Assembly: GCA_000775715.1 (NCBI GenBank)
Contig: JRWQ01000008.1
Location: forward strand, 186,001 to 250,000
Direction: 5' to 3'
DNA from: Vibrio tubiashii
GTDB lineage: Bacteria; Pseudomonadota; Gammaproteobacteria; Enterobacterales; Vibrionaceae
Length of the DNA: 64,000 nt
The translations under genes and the position numbers were made by a program. The notes below the pieces were generated by a model. That model was not told the DNA's origin. It saw only the letters and a list, made by a program, of their open reading frames with translations, and searched no databases. Every line of letters starts with the position of its first letter. Within the stretch, counting starts at the first letter, position 1. Shown piece after piece: positions 22,229-32,282 of this stretch.

Positions 22229-23830
22229 TTACACGTTTTGGCAGCTCGCCATTTTAGAACGAGACAGTACTGATAACAGCACACAAACCGCTACAAACGC
22301 AGCCGTTGCCGCTGCCAATGACATAGCAATCGAAGCCGTCATACCTAAAGTAATAAAGCCGATGCACGATACCACCGCAACAGACAGTGCATATGGCAAC
22401 TGAGTGGCTACGTGGTCGATATGGTTACAACGTGCACCTGTCGATGACAAGATGGTGGTGTCTGAAATTGGTGAACAGTGGTCACCAAACACAGAACCTG
22501 CGAGAACAGCACTAAGCATAGGTAGCATTAGAGCAAGGTCAGTTGCACCCGCCATGTCACCAGCAATTGGTAGCATGATACCAAATGTGCCCCATGACGT
22601 TCCGGTAGAGAAAGCCATTAAGCCCGACAGCAGGAACAGAATAACTGGCAGCCAGTGTGGGTTGATATTGCCTTGAGCTAGCGTCGATAGGTATTTACCA
22701 GTATTCATGTCGCCAATAACTGAGCCGATCGTCCACGCAAATACCAGAATGAGAATCGCACCGAACATAGATTTAGCGCCAATCCACAGAGTGCGAGAAA
22801 TTTCACTCATCGCGATACCTTGCTTCACAACGGTGAACAGCGCAATAGCAAGACCTACAAGACCACCGTAGATAAGCGATGTACCCACATCTGTATTTTC
22901 AAACGCTCCAAGAACGTTAAACGCGATGCCGTCTGATGCAAGCGCTTGACCGCCAGTATAAAGCATAGAAGCTACTGTAGCGATAATCAGGAACACGATT
23001 GGCAGAACCAAGTCGAGTACTTTACCCTTTTCGCTCTCTACAATATCAAGCTCTTCGTTTAGCTCGTGTGCTTCTTGAGAATCTTCCGCTTGCTCTTTGG
23101 CAAAACCCTGACCACGAGAGGCAGCGATCTCGTGATCTCGCATCTTACCGATATCAAGTCCAAACCAAGCAACAGCAAATACCATAAGCAAAGCAAAGAT
23201 CGCGTAGAAGTTCATTGGGATAAGGCGAACATACGCCCCTAGCGCTGAGTACTCAGTGATACCATGGGAAACCAAAATACCGCCAATGATCGTCATAATG
23301 TAAGCACCCCAGCTTGAAGCTGGCATGATCACACACATTGGTGCAGCCGTTGAGTCTAGGATGTAGGCAAGCTTCGCTCGTGAGACATAAAAACGGTCAG
23401 TAACAGGACGAGAAATAGCCCCCACCGCTAAGCTATTAAAATAGTCATCAACAAAGATGAACACACCCAAGAATGCAGCAAGTAGTTTAGAACCACGTTT
23501 GCTCTTAACTCTTGATTGAGCCCACTCAGCAAAAGCGCGCGTACCACCAGACAGTGTAAGCAACGCGGTCATCATACCAAGTAGTAGTAGGAATCCGACA
23601 ATACTCATGTTCCAAGTATTGATACCGCCATCTTCAATGAAGACACTAGAAACAGTGGTTCCAACATAGCTTATTGCGCCACCAAACGAGTAGTCGTTCA
23701 GTAATATGGCACCTAAAACAATACCGACACCCAATGAAATGAGTACTCGACGGGTAATAATAGCAAGGCTCAATGCCACAAGTGGCGGCAAAAGAGACAA
23801 AGGAGATGATGCAAAATCAATTAAATTCAT
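22229..23830 (-). CDS. NhaC-family antiporter, probable lysine transporter
   Basis: 533 residues from the ATG at 23830, which has GAAG upstream. About 11-12 membrane helices and the Na+/H+ antiporter NhaC pattern are present: FIFVDDYFNSLAVG, STAAPMCVIMPASSWGAY, STGTSWGTFGIMLPIA and FGDHCSPISDTT. NhaC proteins are usually called Na+/H+ antiporters. Here a lysine riboswitch lies upstream, and comparative work on lysine regulons assigned riboswitch-controlled NhaC proteins of Vibrio and Pasteurellaceae to lysine transport. The substrate is therefore inferred from regulation, not from sequence. Confidence 0.85.
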   Translation of the reverse strand: MNLIDFASSPLSLLPPLVALSLAIITRRVLISLGVGIVLGAILLNDYSFGGAISYVGTTVSSVFIEDGGINTWNMSIVGFLLLLGMMTALLTLSGGTRAFAEWAQSRVKSKRGSKLLAAFLGVFIFVDDYFNSLAVGAISRPVTDRFYVSRAKLAYILDSTAAPMCVIMPASSWGAYIMTIIGGILVSHGITEYSALGAYVRLIPMNFYAIFALLMVFAVAWFGLDIGKMRDHEIAASRGQGFAKEQAEDSQEAHELNEELDIVESEKGKVLDLVLPIVFLIIATVASMLYTGGQALASDGIAFNVLGAFENTDVGTSLIYGGLVGLAIALFTVVKQGIAMSEISRTLWIGAKSMFGAILILVFAWTIGSVIGDMNTGKYLSTLAQGNINPHWLPVILFLLSGLMAFSTGTSWGTFGIMLPIAGDMAGATDLALMLPMLSAVLAGSVFGDHCSPISDTTILSSTGARCNHIDHVATQLPYALSVAVVSCIGFITLGMTASIAMSLAAATAAFVAVCVLLSVLSRSKMASCQNV

Positions 23831-23950
23831 GATCTTCAAAAACCAGTAATAAATGGTTAGAGATCTACTGCAAACTAATTGGAGGAAATCATTTCCACCC
23901 AATTAAGTTGAAACAAGCGACGGGTAAACGAACGTTTGAACCCAGCCCTA

Positions 23951-24120
23951 CAGTAGCGCTCCATAGTTTTACAAATTATAGACTATGGCAGTGTTACCCC
24001 TTTCGAGTGTAACCCCAGCAAGCATCTTTGATGAGAGAACTCACTTCGGCGAAATAACCTTTTGTGCTTATTCATTGGCATCACCCCAACAAACACTACT
24101 GATTTATTTCGCGCCTCTAC
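23951..24120 (-). promoter_or_regulatory. Lysine riboswitch (L-box)
   Basis: Read on the minus strand the element starts GTAGAGGCGCG and ends GGAGCGCTACTG, which pair to form P1. Between them are the conserved AGTA, GCCGAAGTGAG, TGCTGGGG, CTCGAAAGGGG and ACTGCC blocks of the lysine riboswitch, and a final P5 stem CATAGT/ACTATG. The order and spacing match lysC-type leaders. Lysine binding should lower expression of the transporter about 120 nt downstream. No strong terminator follows, so control may be at translation. Confidence 0.93.
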
Positions 24121-24706
24121 CGCGATTTGAAACTTTAAACTACTGAAAAATCAATTTAACAATAATTTAACTAACAAATCGCATTAGGTTTCGACCATTG
24201 TACTTATCCCTAGTCATGTTTCAACATAATATTCCATTTTTATTGTTAAAATTATCGTTACACTAATTCGACTAAGATTCCACGCTTGCTGAATATTCAT
24301 CCAGTTGGATAAGTTTAATCACCTACTTCAAACCAATATCCCATAAATTGTAGATATGTTTATATGAAATATAGTCTTAATTTATATGTGTCTATTCCAT
24401 AAAACCTACGCTTTACAAAAGGTCGCATGTAATTGTAATCCAAATAAGGCGCTTTGATTACCCGCTAATATCTAAACTGATATTCTCTACCCCATAAAGG
24501 ATATGAAACCAAAACCAAATCAATATGTGAACTTATTAGTGGTTCATAAATAACAAACTAATTAGTCGAGTCTATTTTTTAATATCCCGTCTCAAAATTT
24601 AAAAATTAAACAGTATTTCGGTAAATTTATGTCAAGCTGATTGTATTATTTATTTTAGCAGTTTATGATTCATACATCGGCAACTTATATATGAAGAGAT
24701 GAATAA
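24121..24706. other. Long AT-rich intergenic region upstream of hns
   Basis: About 585 nt without a gene, strongly AT-rich, with runs of A and T that would be curved and a likely H-NS autoregulatory target. It holds the riboswitch promoter on the left and the hns promoter and 5' UTR on the right. I see no ORF or RNA with support. Confidence 0.5.
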
Positions 24707-25117
24707 ATGTCGGAACTAACAAAAACACTTTTGAACATTCGTAGTTTGCGTGCTTTTTCTCGCGAACTAACACTTGAACAATTGGAAGAAGCTTTAGATA
24801 AACTCTCTACAGTCGTAAATGAGCGCAAAGAAGCTGAAGAAGCGGAACGTGCAGCTGCGGCTGAACAAGAAGCTAAACTTGCGGCAATTGCTGAGCAAAT
24901 CACTAAAGATGGCATTGATGTTGAAGCATTAATTTCAGCTCTAGCTGGTGAAGCTAAAGGAACAAAACCAAAAGCTAAACGTGCTCCTCGCCCAGCGAAA
25001 TACAAATATGTGGATGCTTCTGGTGAAGAAAAAACTTGGACAGGCCAAGGCCGCACGCCTTCGGCAATCCAAGAGCAATTAGACGCAGGTAAGTCTCTAG
25101 ACGACTTCTTAATCTAA
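24707..25117 (+). CDS. hns: H-NS family nucleoid protein
   Basis: 136 residues. The N-terminal oligomerisation helices (to about 65) include LRAFSRELTLEQLEEALDKL; a lysine-rich linker follows (KGTKPKAKRAPRPAKYKY); the C-terminal DNA-binding domain has TWTGQGRTPSAIQEQ, containing the QGR AT-hook-like loop that inserts into the minor groove. It is the vibrio H-NS (VicH), a silencer of AT-rich and horizontally acquired genes. It is monocistronic, between its own AT-rich promoter and a terminator. Confidence 0.96.
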   Translation: MSELTKTLLNIRSLRAFSRELTLEQLEEALDKLSTVVNERKEAEEAERAAAAEQEAKLAAIAEQITKDGIDVEALISALAGEAKGTKPKAKRAPRPAKYKYVDASGEEKTWTGQGRTPSAIQEQLDAGKSLDDFLI

Positions 25118-25136
25118 TTTGTACGCTATATTAGTT

Positions 25137-25163
25137 AAAAAAAGCGCCGGTTGGCGCTTTTTT
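25137..25163 (+). terminator. Terminator of hns
   Basis: AAAGCGCC-GGTT-GGCGCTTT stem at 25141-25160 followed by TTT, 24 nt after the hns stop. The A-run on the left makes it usable from the other side as well. Confidence 0.9.
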
Positions 25164-25202
25164 ATATTTAAATATTAACCAGAGGCTTTTCTTACAAAGC
25201 GG

Positions 25203-26507
25203 TTAACGTTCCCAATACGCCTCTTCTAAGCTATCTTCTCGCTCAGGAAGGCCTCGAGACAGACGTGGAGAGTGCTGCACCAATACTTCATAGCTTGCTC
25301 GGTTCGAATACTTACACACTTGTGAGAAAGAAGAGTAAGTTAAATAAGAGTGAGCGTGTTTACTCGAGTTAGGCACATTTTCTTTATGGTATTTATTCGC
25401 CGCCATATCATGTAGCAATGCCGATAACGCCGCATCACCAGCGCCGTTAGTATTCTTAATTTTCTCAGGCCCTCCCATATACGGAGAAATATGTGAATAG
25501 ACCTTAATTGGATTGTCACACAGTCGCTTTGATGCTGGGCGACTAAATTCATAACGGTTGAACTCTGCAATACTACCCGGTAGTAGTGGCAAAGAGGTTT
25601 GGCGTTTTGCAGACTCTTCGGTATAACCCGCCATAAATAAGCCCACAGGTCCGGCAGTACATAATACTAAGTCGACCCAATCTAGGGTTTTATCAGAAGC
25701 AGCTAGAGGATCAGATTCACCCGTTAACGCTTCAGCTTCATCTTCGTTCATCGCTACAACAGTAACGTGATCGTTTAAGAAGTTTTGCCAAAACTCTGGA
25801 TCATCTTGAATCACAAACTTAGTTCCAAGCGTAAGTACCACTGGTACATCATGCTTTTTAGCATACTCGATGGCGCGCATCGTTGCTTGAGGCATAGGGT
25901 CACCCGCTTTACAGCGTACAAGGTAAGCCGTTAATACCAATGCCGACGCGCTTTTAAAGATTTTCTCAGGAATGCTGTCAGGGTTAAGTTGGTTCATCTG
26001 CCCTTCACTAATAGCAAAGGTACGCTCACCATCCTCTGTGATAAGAGCAAAACAGCGGCCAATTGCACCATCAACCCCTTGTAGATGATTTAAATCCATA
26101 CGGCTCGATGTATTACATAAATAACGATAACCATAACTGCCAATTCGAATATCTTGGCTCATCACACCTAGCAGTGTTGAACGGTCATCGGCAAGTACCG
26201 AATAATTGTGCAGCGTATTGCCAATGGTACCACCAGCATATTCATTGGTAATGAGGTCACGCTGTTTAAGTTCGTTGTACAGTGCTTCTGCAGCATCATC
26301 ATCGATAACTAATGAGTGTCCCTTACTCAGTTTATATTTTTCAATAAGCTCACTGCTGACCTTAGCTTCAATATCAACAAGAGTTTGGTCAATACCAATA
26401 ATATGCGTACGCGACATTTTTTTGCTTTCTTGTGATTGGCTCACTAGAGGATCGCGCGCGTGAACAGGAAAGTAATGCTTGGATTTACGTTGACCTGGAA
26501 ATTTCAT
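25203..26507 (-). CDS. gsk: Inosine-guanosine kinase
   Basis: 434 residues from the ATG at 26507 (MKFPGQRKSKHYFPVHARDP), the same length and N terminus as E. coli Gsk. It belongs to the PfkB/ribokinase family: GGTIGNTLHN near the substrate site and the catalytic NTNGAGDAALSALLHD near the C terminus. It phosphorylates guanosine and inosine to GMP and IMP in purine salvage. A PurR box about 90 bp upstream suggests purine control. An in-frame extension upstream of this ATG runs through the promoter region and is rejected. Confidence 0.96.
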   Translation of the reverse strand: MKFPGQRKSKHYFPVHARDPLVSQSQESKKMSRTHIIGIDQTLVDIEAKVSSELIEKYKLSKGHSLVIDDDAAEALYNELKQRDLITNEYAGGTIGNTLHNYSVLADDRSTLLGVMSQDIRIGSYGYRYLCNTSSRMDLNHLQGVDGAIGRCFALITEDGERTFAISEGQMNQLNPDSIPEKIFKSASALVLTAYLVRCKAGDPMPQATMRAIEYAKKHDVPVVLTLGTKFVIQDDPEFWQNFLNDHVTVVAMNEDEAEALTGESDPLAASDKTLDWVDLVLCTAGPVGLFMAGYTEESAKRQTSLPLLPGSIAEFNRYEFSRPASKRLCDNPIKVYSHISPYMGGPEKIKNTNGAGDAALSALLHDMAANKYHKENVPNSSKHAHSYLTYSSFSQVCKYSNRASYEVLVQHSPRLSRGLPEREDSLEEAYWER

Positions 26508-26595
26508 AACTATGCTTCTGCAGTAAAATTCTGAATAAAGGGACGGGATGCCGGATTCTACCTCGCGGCTTGTAGCGCGGCAACACAAGGAATTA

Positions 26596-26611
26596 TAGCA
26601 AACGTTTGCCC
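26596..26611. promoter_or_regulatory. PurR operator upstream of gsk
   Basis: GCAAACGTTTGC at 26598-26609 is a perfect palindrome matching the PurR consensus core. It lies about 90 bp upstream of the gsk start. With the second box at purB it puts two purine genes of this window under the same repressor. Confidence 0.8.
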
Positions 26612-26704
26612 AAGGAATTAATCTTGATCATACTAGAAATGGCCTAGAGCCATGCTCAAACTCGCTTGCTACCGACTGATTGGATCGAGTGATACCAAGC
26701 AGGA

Positions 26705-26974
26705 TCACTCACCTTCCATAAAGCTTAGATCTGGTAAGCGGTCTAGGTTGTCTGCATAACGTTTTAGGTTAAATTCACCTTCATTTTTCATTACGTCGAA
26801 AATTTCAATCGCGACTGCACAGGCCATCATTGCAATTGCCTCCTCACGGGGTGTACCAGTCATCGATAGACGCATTAGAGTCTCTTTAACTTTGACAGGT
26901 TCCCCATCCTCCAACTGGTTTTCAATCACTTCGATTAACTGTGCTTCTTCCATGATTTGGTTTTCTTCGCTCAT
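26705..26974 (-). CDS. Conserved small protein of unknown function
   Basis: 89 residues from the ATG at 26974; a GTG at 27007 would add 11. The product is acidic, helical and soluble (EEAQLIEVIENQLEDGEPVK, TGTPREEAIAMMACAVAIEIFD, LDRLPDLSFMEGE). I do not recognise the family. It lies between gsk and mnmA, transcribed away from mnmA. Codon usage and a plausible start make it a real gene; function is unknown. Confidence 0.7.
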   Translation of the reverse strand: MSEENQIMEEAQLIEVIENQLEDGEPVKVKETLMRLSMTGTPREEAIAMMACAVAIEIFDVMKNEGEFNLKRYADNLDRLPDLSFMEGE

Positions 26975-27167
26975 CTGTTTACTCTGGTTGTCTTGAATTT
27001 TCGCCACTATGCCACATATACAAGATTAATAGTCAAAAATACGCAGATTTAGTGGATAAGTGCTGCAGTCTTGTTCAATTTCGAAGTGTGACTTCGGTCT
27101 CGGATCTGTCCCCTAGCCGCGCTTTCTGATAAAATTTGCGTCCAGTTAATTTAAGTGGTGTTTTGTA

Positions 27168-28292
27168 ATGTCTGACAACAGTCAAAAGAAAGTCATCGTA
27201 GGCATGTCCGGTGGCGTTGATTCATCTGTATCCGCCTACCTTCTAAAGCAGCAAGGCTATCAAGTTGAAGGCCTGTTTATGAAGAACTGGGAAGAAGATG
27301 ACAACGAAGAATACTGTACGGCAGCTGAAGATCTTGCCGATGCGCAAGCAGTGTGTGACAAGTTAGGCATTCACCTACACACGATTAACTTTGCTGCGGA
27401 ATATTGGGACAACGTATTCGAGTACTTTTTGGCTGAATACAAAGCAGGCCGCACACCTAACCCAGATATCCTGTGTAACAAAGAGATTAAATTTAAGGCC
27501 TTCTTAGAGTTTGCTGATGAAGTGCTCGACGCTGACTACATTGCAATGGGTCACTACGTGCGTCGCACCTTCCCAACTCAAGAAGAGATCAAAAACGGTG
27601 CGAAGCCACAGATGCTGCGAGGTTTGGATAGCAATAAAGACCAAAGCTACTTCCTATACACACTAAGCAGCGACCAAGTGGCTCGTAGCCTTTTCCCGGT
27701 TGGTGACCTAGAGAAACCAGAGGTACGCCGTATCGCTGAAGAGCAAGATCTTATTACCGCCAAGAAGAAAGACTCCACGGGCATCTGCTTCATTGGCGAG
27801 CGTAAGTTCACCGACTTCTTAGGTCGTTACCTACCTGCGCAGCCTGGTGATATCGAAACACCAGAAGGTAAAGTAATTGGTAAACACAATGGCTTGATGT
27901 ACCACACCCTAGGCCAACGTAAAGGCCTACACATCGGTGGCCAGAAAGGTGGTGGCGGTAACGAAGAGCCTTGGTTCGTTGGTGACAAAGACCTTAAGCG
28001 TAATGTTCTCATTGCGGTACAAGGTAAAGATCACCCGATGCTGAAGTCTCAGGGTTTACTTGCATCGCAATTGCACTGGGTTGATCGTCAAGCGATTAAA
28101 GAACCGTTACAATGCACTGTAAAAACCCGCTACCGTCAAACAGATATCCCATGTACTATCATCCCTGTTGATGATGAGAACATTAAAGTTATCTTCGACG
28201 AGCCTCAAATCGCGGTGACACCAGGCCAGTCAGCGGTTTTCTATAAAGATGAAGTCTGCCTAGGTGGCGGCATCATTGAAGAACGCATTTAA
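27168..28292 (+). CDS. mnmA: tRNA-specific 2-thiouridylase
   Basis: 374 residues. The PP-loop motif GMSGGVDSS is at about 12-20. The catalytic cysteines lie in [12 protein letters not shown] (about 103) and [13 protein letters not shown] (about 200). It adds sulfur to U34 of tRNA-Lys, -Glu and -Gln, using ATP and sulfur delivered by the Tus relay. It starts an mnmA-hflD pair, with 17 nt between the genes, followed by purB. This order is standard in gamma-proteobacteria. Confidence 0.98.
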   Translation: MSDNSQKKVIVGMSGGVDSSVSAYLLKQQGYQVEGLFMKNWEEDDNEEYCTAAEDLADAQAVCDKLGIHLHTINFAAEYWDNVFEYFLAEYKAGRTPNPDILCNKEIKFKAFLEFADEVLDADYIAMGHYVRRTFPTQEEIKNGAKPQMLRGLDSNKDQSYFLYTLSSDQVARSLFPVGDLEKPEVRRIAEEQDLITAKKKDSTGICFIGERKFTDFLGRYLPAQPGDIETPEGKVIGKHNGLMYHTLGQRKGLHIGGQKGGGGNEEPWFVGDKDLKRNVLIAVQGKDHPMLKSQGLLASQLHWVDRQAIKEPLQCTVKTRYRQTDIPCTIIPVDDENIKVIFDEPQIAVTPGQSAVFYKDEVCLGGGIIEERI

Positions 28293-28309
28293 TTTAGGAG
28301 TAGAAATAC

Positions 28310-28927
28310 GTGGCTAACACATTATATGACCGTACAATCGCCTTTGCTGGGATCTGCCAAGCTGTTGCCTTGGTGCAACAAGTCGCTAAAAACGGTCACT
28401 GTGACTCCGACGCGTTTGAAACTTCATTAAAAGCAATTATGAACACCAATCCAAATAATACGATTGGTGTGTTCGGCCGAGAATCTGATCTAAAACTTGG
28501 GCTAGAGTGTTTGATTAAAGGTATTGATAGCACACCAAACGGCAGTGAAATCACCCGCTACATCATCAGCCTGATGGCACTAGAGCGTAAGTTACAAACT
28601 CGCAATGATGCCATGTCTCAATTAGGCGATCGCATCCAAATGCTAGAGCGCCAGCTAGACCACTTTGAACTGCTAGACGAGCAAATGATCAGCAACCTTG
28701 CTAGCGTCTACTTAGATGTTATCAGCCCAGTAGGCCCAAGAATCCAAGTAACAGGTACACCATCTGTGCTGCAACAGACGTCGAATCAACATAAAGTCCG
28801 CGCCCTGTTACTTTCTGGTATTCGCAGTGCAGTGCTTTGGCGTCAGGTTGGTGGCAAGCGTCGCCACTTAATCTTCGGCCGTAAAAAGATGGTTGAACAA
28901 GCCCAAATTCTATTGGCACGTATCTAA
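28310..28927 (+). CDS. hflD: High frequency lysogenization protein HflD
   Basis: 205 residues starting with GTG at 28310, preceded by TAGGAG. The HflD/UPF0274 pattern is intact ([53 protein letters not shown]). The protein is a peripheral inner-membrane protein; in E. coli it sequesters phage lambda CII, and its housekeeping role is unclear. It lies between mnmA and purB as in E. coli. Confidence 0.96.
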   Translation: MANTLYDRTIAFAGICQAVALVQQVAKNGHCDSDAFETSLKAIMNTNPNNTIGVFGRESDLKLGLECLIKGIDSTPNGSEITRYIISLMALERKLQTRNDAMSQLGDRIQMLERQLDHFELLDEQMISNLASVYLDVISPVGPRIQVTGTPSVLQQTSNQHKVRALLLSGIRSAVLWRQVGGKRRHLIFGRKKMVEQAQILLARI

Positions 28928-28938
28928 AATGAACTATA

Positions 28939-28966
28939 AGCTCGCGCAATATCGCGAGCTTTTTTA
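28939..28966 (+). terminator. Terminator of mnmA-hflD
   Basis: GCTCGCG-6 nt-CGCGAGC stem at 28940-28959 followed by TTTTTT. It separates hflD from the independently regulated purB. Confidence 0.9.
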
Positions 28967-28996
28967 TACAAAATTACTTCTCACAAAATACAAGCA

Positions 28997-29012
28997 ACGC
29001 AAACGTTTGCGC
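28997..29012. promoter_or_regulatory. PurR operator of purB
   Basis: ACGCAAACGTTTGCGC is a near-perfect 16-bp PurR palindrome. It lies 75 bp upstream of the purB start codon. Confidence 0.88.
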
Positions 29013-29063
29013 AATAGTAGTGACAAACGCGCTTGATATTGGTATAAAGCACACAAAATTTAG

Positions 29064-30458
<1,395 letters not shown>

Positions 30459-30493
30459 GAGAATCGAGAATCGAGAATCGAGAATCGAGAATC
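30459..30493. repeat. Tandem heptamer repeat (GAGAATC)5 after purB
   Basis: Five exact 7-bp copies begin immediately after the purB TAA and end 13 nt before the terminator stem. A similar period-7 array, (AAACTCG)4, follows bioA at 43429. The array lies in the 3' UTR of the purB mRNA. Confidence 0.95.
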
Positions 30494-30506
30494 GCTTAAT
30501 TTTGAG

Positions 30507-30536
30507 GGTTGACGTGAAAGCGTCAACCTTTTTTTT
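30507..30536 (+). terminator. Terminator of purB
   Basis: GGTTGACG-TGAAAG-CGTCAACC stem followed by eight T residues. Confidence 0.93.
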
Positions 30537-30640
30537 GTTGGTAGGAACAGGCTTCGCCTTACTGAACGCTTCGCTTAGGGACGATGGAGAACTTCGCGAC
30601 CAATTGTTTTGTTCGCCGTAACACCTTTCCAAGTCTTATA

Positions 30641-30696
30641 AGGGCGAAGCCCTATCCCGTTTTCCAAAAGCGTAGCGTTCCATAGGACGAAGTCCG
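30641..30696. repeat. Dispersed palindromic element, copy 1
   Basis: This stretch is about 84 percent identical by eye to 53809-53864, sharing GGGCGAAGCCC, CGTTTTCCAAAAGCG and a terminal GGAC-AGTCCG palindrome. It sits between the purB terminator and the convergent DUF3833 gene; further short palindromes of the same flavour (AACGCTTCGCTT, GGCTTCGCC) fill 30545-30600. Confidence 0.8.
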
Positions 30697-30705
30697 TTCC
30701 TCTCC

Positions 30706-31239
30706 TCACTGCTTCTGAAAAAACAGTGTTATCTGCCCTACCTCTAAACCAAACTTTTTAATTTTGGTCAGATTGAACACATGCTTATCGTCTTGACGAT
30801 ACAGCCAATCATCAAAAGTAACGACCACGGTCGAGTCCTCTAGCTGAAGTTCAAAATCATACTCCCATTGCAATGCATTACCCACTTCTTTTCCGGTAGC
30901 TTGGCCGATGATGTCATCGGCCCAGCCTTGATAAATGCCATTGCCAAGGCGTTCGATTGTCCATATCCGCTGTGAGACTTCACCATCATCGAACACAAAG
31001 TCTTCGACAAGCGTGAGTGTATTTCCGTCGATTGTTCCAACAATCGCGACTTCAAAGCGGCGAGTTTGCTTATTGGTGTAGTCTTGAACCATACCCCAAG
31101 CTGTAGACTTACCAGCAAAATACTCGAACAAGTTAAAGTCTGGGCCTGTATTTTTATAATCATCCAAATCAGCACTGCAACCAACAAGCGCAAGTGTCGA
31201 CAGCATGGCAATAGTGAATAACTGTAAACGTTTCAGCAT
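30706..31239 (-). CDS. DUF3833 lipoprotein, last gene of the lipid-modification operon
   Basis: 177 residues from the ATG at 31239, overlapping the stop of the preceding gene (ATGA). The signal has a lipobox (LALVGCSADL). The rest fits the DUF3833 pattern of beta-rich lipocalin-like proteins (FNLFEYFAGKSTAWGMVQDY, VEDFVFDDGEVSQRIWTIE). Members are found with cfa-like, DUF1365 and FAD oxidoreductase genes in operons linked to photo-oxidative stress. A role in carrying or sensing a modified lipid is inference from this association. Confidence 0.88.
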   Translation of the reverse strand: MLKRLQLFTIAMLSTLALVGCSADLDDYKNTGPDFNLFEYFAGKSTAWGMVQDYTNKQTRRFEVAIVGTIDGNTLTLVEDFVFDDGEVSQRIWTIERLGNGIYQGWADDIIGQATGKEVGNALQWEYDFELQLEDSTVVVTFDDWLYRQDDKHVFNLTKIKKFGLEVGQITLFFQKQ

Positions 31240-31790
31240 CAATTGCTCCCGATTAAACGTTGTCTAAGTCTCGGATATTCCGTGTTTGGTGACAGCCAGA
31301 TGGCAAGAAAAGCATCATTGAAGGCTTCGTCTTCAATCGAGCCGATCATTCTCTGCTCTGATTGCAGGTTAGAGTAATAAAAGTGGCCTTTGCTACCGTC
31401 CGTCACATAAGTAAGGTTGTTGCCTTCCTCTATGTCCGGAAAGATAGCTTGCAGTTTAGAATACCAAGCTTGGGTGATGCTTTGCTGATATCCAAGTTTG
31501 TCCCACTGCTCCACAGTGGCATCTAGCAACTGCTTTTGCGATATGTCTCGTTGATATGTAATCGACAACGCCAAAGGGTGTGGCGTTATGTCTTGGTCGA
31601 CAAGATAGTAGCCATTAGGACTGAGCAATTGTGACTCATAAATATCAAAGAAAAACATACTCAACTGAGCTTGCCCCACACTAGACCAATTTTTCCAGTT
31701 CTCGACGCCGTGCTCTGATGGCTCAGACGCCAGCGCACTACCTGTCAGCGCTAGAAACACTGTTATTATTGCTCTGCACTTCATATCCAT
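31239..31790 (-). CDS. Chalcone isomerase-like periplasmic protein
   Basis: 183 residues with a signal peptide (MDMKCRAIITVFLALTGSALA). It matches the chalcone-isomerase-like family found in bacterial lipid operons (VENWKNWSSVGQAQLSMFFFDIYESQLLS, with YQRDISQKQLLDATVEQWDKLG). True chalcone isomerases bind fatty acids in some plants, so lipid binding is plausible but not shown. Starts at 31790 or 31784 are equally possible. The gene overlaps the DUF2878 gene by 53 nt, unusually long for this operon. Confidence 0.85.
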   Translation of the reverse strand: MDMKCRAIITVFLALTGSALASEPSEHGVENWKNWSSVGQAQLSMFFFDIYESQLLSPNGYYLVDQDITPHPLALSITYQRDISQKQLLDATVEQWDKLGYQQSITQAWYSKLQAIFPDIEEGNNLTYVTDGSKGHFYYSNLQSEQRMIGSIEDEAFNDAFLAIWLSPNTEYPRLRQRLIGSN

Positions 31791-32259
31791 ATACCTTCAT
31801 AATCAATGCAATGATTAGAGTCCACTCAACAAACAAGATACCTACCATAGTGAAGGTAGAAGCCCCAAATGACACCACGCCAAGGCTTTCTCCTGCTGCA
31901 TAACTGAGCACCCCTCCAACCCCTCCTAGCATTGATACGAGAGTTAAAGGATACTGGCTCAGTATTGGATACAAAAAATAGGCGTACCAAGCAAATATTA
32001 GCCACAATGCAAATAACCATACGGGAAAGTGTCCGGATTCAAACTGAAGCCAGCCAATCGTTAAGTTGGTAAAATCAACCGCTACTCCTGATGCAACAAT
32101 CACAGCATACTTAATCCAACTGAATGTCGCTTTGACCGCGAATACAACCAGCGTCAGAGTAACCAGTGATAACGTCACATATTGCAGGTCATAATTGCCT
32201 ATAACTGCACAAAACCAGATAATTTGAAACCAAGCTGAAACAATCAAAAGCCGTTTCAT
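31738..32259 (-). CDS. DUF2878 membrane protein
   Basis: 173 residues from the ATG at 32259 (a GTG one codon earlier is possible), preceded by GGGAG. At least five hydrophobic segments fill the protein, so it is an integral inner-membrane protein. The pattern fits DUF2878 (GVAVDFTNLTIGWLQFESGHFPVWLFALWLIFAWYAY split here into parts, then GVGGVLSYAAGESLG). Function unknown. It follows the Cfa-like gene by 24 nt. Confidence 0.85.
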   Translation of the reverse strand: MKRLLIVSAWFQIIWFCAVIGNYDLQYVTLSLVTLTLVVFAVKATFSWIKYAVIVASGVAVDFTNLTIGWLQFESGHFPVWLFALWLIFAWYAYFLYPILSQYPLTLVSMLGGVGGVLSYAAGESLGVVSFGASTFTMVGILFVEWTLIIALIMKVYGYEVQSNNNSVSSADR

Positions 32260-32282
32260 CACGCACTCCCTCTGGGCAATTG

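Noticed and set aside
30459..30493. Possible CRISPR array
   Set aside because: Units are 7 bp and contiguous, with no spacers and no cas genes.
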